From assembly GCA_016789455.1 (NCBI GenBank), contig JAEUQU010000002.1:1178001-1242000 (forward strand): a stretch of 64,000 bases of DNA, given 5' to 3'. The notes beneath the pieces are model-generated. The model was given only the letters and a program-made list of their open reading frames with translations, was not told where the DNA came from and did no database searches. How positions within the stretch are numbered: the first letter of the stretch is position 1; each line of letters starts with the position of its first letter. The position numbers were made by a program, and so were the translations under genes. Source of the stretch: Candidatus Saccharibacteria bacterium (GTDB lineage: Bacteria; Patescibacteriota; Saccharimonadia; Saccharimonadales; Saccharimonadaceae). This document shows, piece by piece, positions 25,933 through 32,812 of this stretch.

Positions 25933-26436
25933 ATGACACAGAAGAAAATAATCAGTAAAAATGGCAGCAAGACGGACGGGCTGAAACGGCAACATCTCGT
26001 GGTTGGCGTATTGGCGGCAGCTGCAGGGGTAATTTTAGTTGTCGTCGTATTGCTTATTGCCAAAGTAGCCGGCGGTGCCTGGCAGGCCGAGGAAGATAAA
26101 CGTACTCTCATGCATACCGATCAAATCGTCGAGGCAAGTAAAGAAAAACATGTCATACGCGGAACGGTCGTCGAGAAACAGACCAGCTGCGGCGGCGAAA
26201 GGCTGCCGGGGTACGATGAGTACCAATTGACTATCGGTATCTGTGATGGCGGCAATGCCGTATCAGTTGACGGGCTTATTATCTCAACGGGCGGAGGGGC
26301 CCTCAATGGTGGTGCGCGGGAACATATCAGTGATATTAAGGATATTCATGCCGGCGACAAGGTAGAGGTGAGATATGTGAAGAATGGGGAATGGGCAAGT
26401 ACCAATTGTGAGTCCTGTTACGTTAAAAAGCATTGA
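25933..26436 (+). CDS. Membrane-anchored protein of unknown function
   Basis: A 167-aa protein with a basic N-terminus, one membrane helix (about residues 23-46, VVGVLAAAAGVILVVVVLLIAKVAG) and an outer domain of about 115 residues. The outer domain is beta-rich with an OB-like look (HVIRGTVVEKQTS...YQLTIGICDGGNAVSVDG...VEVRYVKNG) and four cysteines in two close pairs. No family recognised. ATG 25933 follows TATACT (25919-25924) by 8 nt, so the mRNA is near-leaderless. It is inserted between the two paralogous orphan cassettes. Confidence 0.75.
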   Translation: MTQKKIISKNGSKTDGLKRQHLVVGVLAAAAGVILVVVVLLIAKVAGGAWQAEEDKRTLMHTDQIVEASKEKHVIRGTVVEKQTSCGGERLPGYDEYQLTIGICDGGNAVSVDGLIISTGGGALNGGAREHISDIKDIHAGDKVEVRYVKNGEWASTNCESCYVKKH

Positions 26437-26508
26437 CATGCCCCTACAATGATGTAGTATGTGTACCACCGCCGCACGGTCCTACCCTGCAGCACCGACT
26501 CCCAAGGA
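26433..26508 (+). promoter_or_regulatory. Promoter and conserved 5' leader of the 26.5-kb orphan
   Basis: TTGACA (26433-26438, overlapping the previous stop codon), 16-bp spacer, TAGTAT (26455-26460). The mRNA should begin near 26467 and open with CGCCGCACGGTCCTACCCTG followed by CAGCAC (about 26470-26496), matching the 25.1-kb leader at 22 of 26 positions or so. AAGGAG lies before ATG 26515. Confidence 0.75.
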
Positions 26509-26514
26509 GTACCC

Positions 26515-27162
26515 ATGACACCAGAACCGGTAAACCCCGGCACCTTCCCGACCGCCCAGACATTCCAGTGCTGGGACGGCACCAGCCTGGACCTGGCCGC
26601 GCTGTTGGTGGAGACCCGGCCGGTCGTCCAGGCACTGCTGGATGGCGGCATCATCAGCGCGGGCGCCATCAACGCCGGCTACAGCATCGGCTTTGTGATG
26701 ACGTCGCCGATCGTCAACGGCGAGTACCTCACCGACACCAACAACTGGGACCACCCGGAGCGGTTCGTCTGGTTCGCCGGCGGCTGGGGCGTCTCGCACA
26801 AGCGGCGCATCGCCGAGGCGGCCTGCCTCCTGCGGCCACTCCTGCGCGAAATGGCTCGCAGCACGCTGGAGCTGCGCATGGTCGACCCGACCCAGTTCTT
26901 CGACGCCGTCGAGCCCGCTCCCACCGAGGACATGCCCCCATGGGGCGACATCCCGGAGGGCGGCGCCGTCATGCTCACCTACGGCGACCTCATCCTCCGC
27001 GGCGCGGTGCGCGGCCTCGATGAGGCCGGCAACCACCTCGTGGCGGTGCTGCTGATGGAGATCATCGCGAAGCGGATCATCGCTAGGGAGGAGATGCCGC
27101 TGTTGCGGGAGGGGAGTGACGACGGGGACGGGGTTGAGCCCGACGACTCCGACAGGGGGTGA
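26515..27162 (+). CDS. Orphan cassette protein B2 (paralogue of the 25.1-kb gene)
   Basis: A 215-aa soluble protein; ATG 26515 follows AAGGAG by 5 bases, so an open extension to 26461 is not used. Shared with orphan B1: the first helix pair (VETRPVVQALLDGG), WFAGGWG, K-R...A..LR.LLRE...STLELR, PWGDI and GNHLVAVLL. The tail is acidic (DDGDGVEPDDSDRG). No known family. The whole unit (promoter, leader, gene, terminator) parallels the B1 unit, so it arose by duplication of the complete cassette, with the anchored-protein gene in between. Confidence 0.75.
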   Translation: MTPEPVNPGTFPTAQTFQCWDGTSLDLAALLVETRPVVQALLDGGIISAGAINAGYSIGFVMTSPIVNGEYLTDTNNWDHPERFVWFAGGWGVSHKRRIAEAACLLRPLLREMARSTLELRMVDPTQFFDAVEPAPTEDMPPWGDIPEGGAVMLTYGDLILRGAVRGLDEAGNHLVAVLLMEIIAKRIIAREEMPLLREGSDDGDGVEPDDSDRG

Positions 27163-27171
27163 GGTGTGCCC

Positions 27172-27219
27172 TCTCCTGGCCTGCTGCGAAGCGGGTTGGG
27201 AGGGGGTGTTTTTCTTTTG
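27172..27219 (+). terminator. Rho-independent terminator of orphan B2
   Basis: CCCTCTCC (about 27170-27177) pairs with GGGAGGGGG (about 27198-27206), with GCCTGCTGCGAAGCGGG in the loop region, followed by TGTTTTTCTTTT. Closely parallel to the B1 terminator. Confidence 0.82.
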
Positions 27220-27244
27220 CAGCACAATACTTATACTGGTTGCC

Positions 27245-27643
27245 ATGCACAAAGAACTGCTTGCCACCTCAGCTAATGGCCTTCCTGTCTTTTATGATCC
27301 CATGGGTTCGCACGCAGCGACACATTTTGCGGATACGCCGCAGTTGAAGGGGCTGGTGCAGGAGATACTGGCCGGGACGGTGCTGGATGGGCCGCAGATG
27401 ATATTTGAGACGGACCTAGGCCGCATCATCGGCACTACTGACTTGGTGGTGAATGAAGAGGGTGACGTGATTGTGTATGCCAAGCGTAAGAATCGTAGTG
27501 AGTATACGCTGTTTAATAAATCGAAGGGGCCGCAGCCGTCTTCTGTCGTGACGATATTTGTGAAAGAGATAGACGGCGTGTATGAGCTGATTACTGCGTG
27601 GGTGGGTGGGGTTGCGCCGCCGTTTCCGGGGGATGTGAATTAA
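27245..27643 (+). CDS. Hypothetical protein, possibly PBECR/RelE-like nuclease fold
   Basis: A 132-aa protein. ATG 27245 lies 7 nt after TATACT (27232-27237), so the mRNA should be leaderless. The C-terminal half, VIVYAKRKNRSEYTLFNKSKGPQPSSVVTIFV... then YELITAWVGGVAPPFPGD, resembles the strand arrangement and the (L/I)(I/L)TA(W/Y)(I/V)G...APP.P.D ending of proteins related to the phage BECR (barnase/EndoU/colicin/RelE) fold, here from memory and at low confidence. K/R-x-R-x-Y and the late T could be catalytic or RNA-binding. No antitoxin-like partner is next to it. Confidence 0.65.
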   Translation: MHKELLATSANGLPVFYDPMGSHAATHFADTPQLKGLVQEILAGTVLDGPQMIFETDLGRIIGTTDLVVNEEGDVIVYAKRKNRSEYTLFNKSKGPQPSSVVTIFVKEIDGVYELITAWVGGVAPPFPGDVN

Positions 27644-27749
27644 TTGCCGGAGAGTCGGAAGTTTTGGAGGGGGTATGCGTTGGCGTGGGGGAGGCAGGAG
27701 GTGGAGGAGGGGACGGAGACTTTGGATTGTCCGTGGTAGGGCGTCAGGA

Positions 27750-27965
27750 TCACTTAATCGGTGTGACGGTGATGGGATTCTCGCCATGAGGCAGATCGTC
27801 GCCACGCTTGGTAACGTGAACGGTCAGAGTGCCGTCATCATTCTCATAGACTTCGCTGACTACGAACGGTGTCTGCTTACGACTTGTTAAGTCTTTAAGT
27901 GATCCTTTAAGCTGAGCACTCCAGCGTTTGCCGTCACGGTCATATTCAAATGGTTTATCGTACAT
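27750..27965 (-). CDS. Small hypothetical protein
   Basis: A 71-aa polar, probably beta-rich protein (MYDKPFEYDRDGKRWSAQL...FVVSEVYENDDGTLTVHVTKRGDDLPHGENPITV). A textbook AAAGGAG lies 4-5 bases before ATG 27965 on the minus strand, which supports it as a real gene. No family recognised. It is monocistronic and convergent with the gene ending at 27643. Confidence 0.68.
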   Translation of the reverse strand: MYDKPFEYDRDGKRWSAQLKGSLKDLTSRKQTPFVVSEVYENDDGTLTVHVTKRGDDLPHGENPITVTPIK

Positions 27966-28044
27966 ACTACTCCTTTATTTTGTAGGGCCATTATAGCTCA
28001 ATCAATTCCGATGTGCTGTAGTGTCATAAAGTACGATATCGCTA

Positions 28045-28311
28045 TGACTAGAATACGCAACAGCAACAAGACTAGCGAACAGACTCGCTGTATCGTGTGC
28101 AAGACTTCTTCACTACCGCTATCCAGCGCTACGGGCTAAATGCTACGGCATCACTACTAAACTTCAACGCTTGTATGATGACCGCTTGGACGGACGCATA
28201 AGCACCGAATACTACAACGAGATGGCTAATAAGATGGAAGACCGACAGCAGGAGGTCACGGCTAAATGGGTAATTATTAAGGTTTTGCAGTTTCTTAAAG
28301 AAAAACAGTAA
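28045..28311 (+). pseudogene. Remnant of a large serine recombinase C-terminus
   Basis: From about 28138 to the TAA at 28309-28311 the frame reads KCYGITTKLQRLYDDRLDGR then ISTEYYNEMANKMEDRQQEV, which matches the region just after the zinc ribbon in large serine recombinases (LxxLYxDRLDGRIxxExYxxxxxxxxxxQ). Upstream, near 28045-28110, RCIVCK in another frame may be the remains of the zinc ribbon. No start or catalytic domain survives, so it is a decayed integrase fragment. It lies at the left edge of the defence-like island and may mark an old integration event. Confidence 0.62.
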
Positions 28312-28334
28312 ATATTATTGCTAGTATAGAGTAT

Positions 28335-30053
28335 ATGGATAGCCAATCGTCATTTGAAATGCCCATACAACTTGTCCCTGATTTGGCGGTTGCCGAGTCC
28401 GAAGATAGCCGTAGTGACGCACTAGAATTTATATCTTACGCAAGTGTCATAGCTCGTATTGTTCGTGGAACACGCGGACCTTTTACCATAGGCGTATTTG
28501 GCGAATGGGGGATGGGTAAAACTAGCTTGATGAGATTAATCGCTCAACAGTTAATAAGCGACAACTTTGAAGGAAGTGATCAAGTGATAGTCCCCGTATG
28601 GTTCAACGCATGGATGTTTGAACGTGTTCAGTATCCAATCATTCCATTAATAAAAAGTATTATTGAGGCGATTGAACTAAGGCAGCAGAGTGACGATAGT
28701 ATCGCGGCTTCAAGTAAAACACTCTTGGACGCGCTCAAGGCACTAATTAAAGCATCAAAAATAAAAGGACAACTAAGCCTTCCAGGTGGAGGCGCGGAGG
28801 TCGAGGTAGATCCCAGTGTTGCGTACGCGGCGTATAAAGAGCATAGAAGTGGCCGCGAATCAGTTCCGGAAAACCAAGATTCATATGAGCAAATATTCGA
28901 CGCGCTTCACAAGATCAGTGACAATGTTGTTCCCAAAAACATTACAATTTTAGTACTTATTGATGACCTTGATCGCTGTTTTCCCGAAAACGCGGTGCGA
29001 CTACTTGAGAGTATAAAGCTGATTCTTTCTCAACCTGGCTTCATTTTTGCGCTGGGGGCATCAAGAATTGTTATTGAAGAGTACCTGCAGTCAAAATATG
29101 AAAAACAATTTGGGATTCAGCATTTCAACGGCCGTGCTTATCTGGACAAAATGATCCAGCTAACATTTGACATTCCCCCGCATGCTTCACGCATAGATAC
29201 CTTTACTGATGAAATTATTAGCAGTATTGAAAATGAAATTACCCGCAATGAATTGCATTCGGTAAATTCTATAATAAGCCAAACTTGTCACTATAACCCT
29301 CGTGCGATCATTCGTTTTATCAACAGGCTTATCACCGACAGCGCAATATATAAACTAAAAAATTCAAGTGTCGAGAAGGCCACCATCCCGGTTGGTTTCT
29401 TTGCTGTTACTAGAAGCTTGCAGCAAGTATCGCAAGATTTGTACGGCCTTCTTGTTAGCGGGGAAGACGAGGAAGACAGAGAATACTGCGCCATCATTTC
29501 CAGATGGAATGACCATGACATAAAGGACTGGAAGAACTATGGTAACGGCATTGCGGATGCAAAACGACCAAAAGATTATGGCGCTCTGCGACTTGCGGAT
29601 CCGCAGGCATTGAAACAAATTGCAACTTACTTAGCAAATAACCGCACGTTAAAGTTTCTATTATGGCAAGAAATGGGAAGGAGGTGGCTTGCAGACCACC
29701 CCATGCGTGAAGCTAGTGTTTCATTTCTACTTGCCCAGCCAAGCGAGAACGTCATGTTTAGCGACGACCAAGTTGCAAAAGCACCTGAGGCTTATCGGCC
29801 ATATACTCAACAAGATGATGTATATGAGGAGGCCGTAAGAACTGTTATTGAACTAGGAAGGGCCTCAACTAGTCTGCTTCAAAGAAGGCTGCGCATCGGC
29901 TATTCTCGGGCGGCAAGAATTATTGAAGAGATGGAACAAAAAGGAATTGTTGCTCCTTCGGATGGATCGCGACCGAGAGAGGTGCTCATTAGTAGTTATG
30001 GTGAATTTGAAAATCTGACGAGTAAAATAGGGTCAGATGAAAGTATTAAATAG
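28335..30053 (+). CDS. KAP-family P-loop NTPase fused to an FtsK gamma winged-helix domain
   Basis: A 572-aa protein. The KAP NTPase core (about 30-360) has Walker A GEWGMGKT at 56-63 and Walker B ILVLIDDLDR at 205-214, then the sensor-like LGASR and the late NPRAIIRFINRL. Unlike classic KAP proteins I see no pair of transmembrane helices in the insert. Residues 494-553 are a near-textbook FtsK/SpoIIIE gamma domain (YEEAVRTVIELGRAST, LLQRRLRIGYSRAARII, EEMEQKGIVAPSDGSRPREV), which in FtsK reads polar chromosomal motifs. The fusion suggests a DNA-sequence-guided NTPase, probably in genome defence (inference). ATG 28335 lies 7 nt after TAGTAT (28322-28327). The MazG-like gene follows at once. 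Confidence 0.92.
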   Translation: MDSQSSFEMPIQLVPDLAVAESEDSRSDALEFISYASVIARIVRGTRGPFTIGVFGEWGMGKTSLMRLIAQQLISDNFEGSDQVIVPVWFNAWMFERVQYPIIPLIKSIIEAIELRQQSDDSIAASSKTLLDALKALIKASKIKGQLSLPGGGAEVEVDPSVAYAAYKEHRSGRESVPENQDSYEQIFDALHKISDNVVPKNITILVLIDDLDRCFPENAVRLLESIKLILSQPGFIFALGASRIVIEEYLQSKYEKQFGIQHFNGRAYLDKMIQLTFDIPPHASRIDTFTDEIISSIENEITRNELHSVNSIISQTCHYNPRAIIRFINRLITDSAIYKLKNSSVEKATIPVGFFAVTRSLQQVSQDLYGLLVSGEDEEDREYCAIISRWNDHDIKDWKNYGNGIADAKRPKDYGALRLADPQALKQIATYLANNRTLKFLLWQEMGRRWLADHPMREASVSFLLAQPSENVMFSDDQVAKAPEAYRPYTQQDDVYEEAVRTVIELGRASTSLLQRRLRIGYSRAARIIEEMEQKGIVAPSDGSRPREVLISSYGEFENLTSKIGSDESIK

Positions 30054-30054
30054 T

Positions 30055-30420
30055 ATGATTTCACGCACACCCTCACTTAAAAATCTTCAGCAACAAATCC
30101 GCCAATTCTGCGACGCCCGCGACTGGGACCAATTCCATAACCCCAAAGACCTTTCCATCTCACTTGCGCTTGAAGCTACTGAGGTCATGGAGCACTTCCA
30201 ATGGAAAAACGCCGAAGAAATGGCCGAGCACATCAAGAAGCACAAGGGTGATGTCGGTGAAGAACTGGCGGACGTATTCTATTGGGTGCTGCTACTCGCC
30301 AACAAGCTCGACATTAATTTGGTCGAAGCCTTCAACGACAAGATGGCCAAGAACGAAAAGAAGTACCCTGTTGCCAAAGCAAAGGGTAGCCATAAGAAAT
30401 ACACCGAACTTTCCGAATGA
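30055..30420 (+). CDS. MazG-like nucleotide pyrophosphohydrolase (dCTPase type)
   Basis: A 121-aa all-alpha NTP pyrophosphatase. The metal-binding pattern is E-x2-E in LALEATEVMEHFQW and E-E-x-x-D in GEELADVFYWVLLL; the opening helix QIRQFCDARDWDQFHNPKDL is typical of the MazG/dCTPase (RS21-C6) group. It hydrolyses (deoxy)nucleoside triphosphates to monophosphates. ATG 30055 comes right after the KAP stop; an in-frame ATG at 30037 would overlap the KAP gene. Its stop overlaps the start of the DUF2075 gene (ATGA). MazG-type enzymes near helicases can limit phage by depleting dNTPs or by removing damaged ones; the role here is inferred. Confidence 0.9.
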   Translation: MISRTPSLKNLQQQIRQFCDARDWDQFHNPKDLSISLALEATEVMEHFQWKNAEEMAEHIKKHKGDVGEELADVFYWVLLLANKLDINLVEAFNDKMAKNEKKYPVAKAKGSHKKYTELSE

Positions 30421-32339
30421 TCATCTACTCAGCCACAAAAAAGCAGTTCTCTCACGACATTCTCGCCAATAATATCGAGCAAAAAGTTCTGGCATCATTT
30501 GTGCGCGCTACGGGTTCGACATCAGGCAAATTGCCAGTGAGCGAGGCCGAAATTCGCTCGTGGCACAACTCTTTGATGTACATGGACAAGGTGGTGTCTA
30601 GCAGCGATATCCCAGATAACGCGGGTGTTGCCATTGAATATAGACTGCCACTCTCGTCCAAGCGCGTAGATTTTATTCTGACGGGCCAGAACGAGCATGG
30701 GCGCGACACGGCTATTCTTGTAGAGCTTAAGCAGTGGTCAACTGCTACGGCGACTGATAAAGACGGCGTGGTTAATACTTTTGTAGCTAAGCAATATCGA
30801 GATGAGCCACATCCGTCATATCAAGTCTGGTCATACGCGGCCATGCTTGAGAACTACAACTCTACCGTACAGCAAGATGAAATCATCTTAAAGCCGTGCG
30901 CTTATCTTCACAACTATGAGCCCGACGACGTTATAAACAGTGAGCGCTATGCGGAATATACAAGCAAAGCGCCAGTCTTTTTGCTGCCCGATGCCGAAAA
31001 GCTGCAAAACTTTATCAAGCAGTACGTTAAGTGTGGTGACGAAAACGGCGTGCTTTATAACATCGAGCGCGGCCAGTTGCGACCATCAAAGCAGCTTGCC
31101 GATAGCCTCCGGTCGATGCTAGAGGGTAATCAGGAATTCATACTAATTGATGAGCAGAAGGTAGTCTACGAGACTGCATTGAGTTTGGCTCGACATTCCA
31201 GTGATGAGGTGAAGAATGTGCTAATCGTGGAAGGTGGCCCAGGTACGGGCAAGTCTGTGGTGGCCGTCAACCTCTTGGTAAATCTCATTCAAAAGGGTTT
31301 AGTATCTCAATACGTAACGCGTAATGCGGCACCTCGCGTAGTGTTTGAAGCTAAGCTTTCAGGCAGTAGTCTCAGGTCACAAGCATCACATTTATTTCGA
31401 TCTGCTTTTGGCTATGTTGATGCTGCTGCCAATGAATTCGATACACTTATCGTTGATGAAGCTCATCGCCTTACGGAAAAGTCAGGCGTCTACGGCAATC
31501 TTGGCGAGAACGAAGTAAAAGAAATTATCAATGCCGCCAAATTCTCAGTCTTCTTTATTGATGAAGATCAAAAGGTGACATTGAAGGATATTGGCAGCAA
31601 AGACGAGATTCGAAAATGGGCGAGGGTGCTTGGTGCAACTGTTACTGAGTTGGAGTTGCCGTCACAATTCCGCTGCAACGGCTCTGATGGATATCTGGCG
31701 TGGCTTGATGATGTGCTTGAAGTGCGCGAAACTGCAAACACAAACCTGGACGGCATTGATTATGAGTTTCGCGTATATGACTCGCCGCACGACTTACTTG
31801 TAGACATACACGAAAAGAATGAGCTCAATAATAAGTCCCGCTTGGTGGCAGGATACTGTTGGGACTGGAAAAGCGCTAAGAATCCACTGCTGCACGATAT
31901 TGAAATTGGTGATTTTACGGCGCGCTGGAACTTAAAGGTTGATGGTCAAGCGTGGCTTATTAAGCCGAACTCGGTGAATGAGGTGGGCTGCATCTACACC
32001 TGCCAAGGGCTTGAGCTTGATTATGTCGGTGTTATCTTAGGCGAAGATTTAGTGGTGCGTGATGGAAAAGTCGTTACTAATGCATTGAAACGTGCATCGC
32101 AAGATAGGGCACTTTGGGGGTATAAAGGCATGCATAAAGAAAATCCCGAGGAAGCTTATGCAATTGCTGATGCGATTATCAAGAATACGTATCGTACGCT
32201 CATGACTCGTGGTATGAAGGGTTGCTTTATCTACTCGGTCGACGAGGAGACGAGAGAGTACTTTAAGCAGCAATTATTATCATTTCATGAAACAAAACTA
32301 CCAAATATTGGGGTGGATGGTTTTAGTGTCATAGACTAG
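30417..32339 (+). CDS. PD-(D/E)XK nuclease domain fused to DUF2075 helicase (second copy)
   Basis: A 640-aa protein of the DUF2075 family. N-terminal candidate nuclease core: D85 in KRVDFIL and E103-x-K105 in ILVELKQW. Helicase core: Walker A GGPGTGKS (273-280), DEAH at 347-350, QFRCNGSDGY, then CQGLELDYVGVILGEDL and YRTLMTRGMKGCFIY, as expected for SF1/Schlafen-like helicases. It overlaps the MazG-like gene by 4 bases and precedes the JAB gene by 19, so KAP-MazG-DUF2075-JAB looks like one operon. Sequence is clearly diverged from the copy at 8326, so it is not a recent duplication. Confidence 0.9.
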   Translation: MIIYSATKKQFSHDILANNIEQKVLASFVRATGSTSGKLPVSEAEIRSWHNSLMYMDKVVSSSDIPDNAGVAIEYRLPLSSKRVDFILTGQNEHGRDTAILVELKQWSTATATDKDGVVNTFVAKQYRDEPHPSYQVWSYAAMLENYNSTVQQDEIILKPCAYLHNYEPDDVINSERYAEYTSKAPVFLLPDAEKLQNFIKQYVKCGDENGVLYNIERGQLRPSKQLADSLRSMLEGNQEFILIDEQKVVYETALSLARHSSDEVKNVLIVEGGPGTGKSVVAVNLLVNLIQKGLVSQYVTRNAAPRVVFEAKLSGSSLRSQASHLFRSAFGYVDAAANEFDTLIVDEAHRLTEKSGVYGNLGENEVKEIINAAKFSVFFIDEDQKVTLKDIGSKDEIRKWARVLGATVTELELPSQFRCNGSDGYLAWLDDVLEVRETANTNLDGIDYEFRVYDSPHDLLVDIHEKNELNNKSRLVAGYCWDWKSAKNPLLHDIEIGDFTARWNLKVDGQAWLIKPNSVNEVGCIYTCQGLELDYVGVILGEDLVVRDGKVVTNALKRASQDRALWGYKGMHKENPEEAYAIADAIIKNTYRTLMTRGMKGCFIYSVDEETREYFKQQLLSFHETKLPNIGVDGFSVID

Positions 32340-32358
32340 TCTCGTAAGAGGTTAGTTC

Positions 32359-32721
32359 ATGCGAAAAAACAAAATTAGTGTAGTTGAGGAGGTTCTGGCG
32401 AGACTTAGCGAGGAGCGAGTAAGTCGTCAGGAGCATCTTATGTCGTTTAGTCTTAGTAGCCAAAGAGAAATTATCAAGAAGCACACTGTAAGCATTGGAA
32501 CACTCAACGCTACGCTCGTCCACCCAAGAGATGTGTTCTATAGCGCAATTGTTGATAACGCCGCCGAAATTGTTATTGCTCATAATCATCCGGAGGGAAG
32601 TTTAGAGCCCAGCAACGCGGATCGAGCTATGACCAGAAGATTTCGTGAAGCGGGCCAACTACTGGGCATTCCGTTATATCTTCATGTTTTGGTCACAAAG
32701 TCGAGCTACTCCGTGATTTGA
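32359..32721 (+). CDS. RadC-like JAB/JAMM domain protein, short form
   Basis: A 120-aa protein that consists almost entirely of the RadC-type JAB domain: HNHPEGSLEPSNAD carries the H-x-H and S-x2-D zinc/catalytic residues, and a glutamate earlier in the chain completes the JAMM set. The helix-hairpin-helix part of full RadC is missing. It starts 19 bases after the DUF2075 gene with an AGAGG site. RadC-like JAB proteins are common on mobile and defence-related DNA; substrate unknown. Confidence 0.85.
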   Translation: MRKNKISVVEEVLARLSEERVSRQEHLMSFSLSSQREIIKKHTVSIGTLNATLVHPRDVFYSAIVDNAAEIVIAHNHPEGSLEPSNADRAMTRRFREAGQLLGIPLYLHVLVTKSSYSVI

Positions 32722-32812
32722 GATAGGCTGCATGGCCAAATTGAAGTAGACTTAACGATGGCATTAGTGCTTAAGTTAAATTACATTTCAAGCATTGGCA
32801 CTGTGGCGCTAA

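Noticed and set aside
25085-25939. 284-codon minus frame over orphan B1
   Set aside because: The plus-strand gene has promoter, ribosome site, paralogue and terminator; the minus frame has none.
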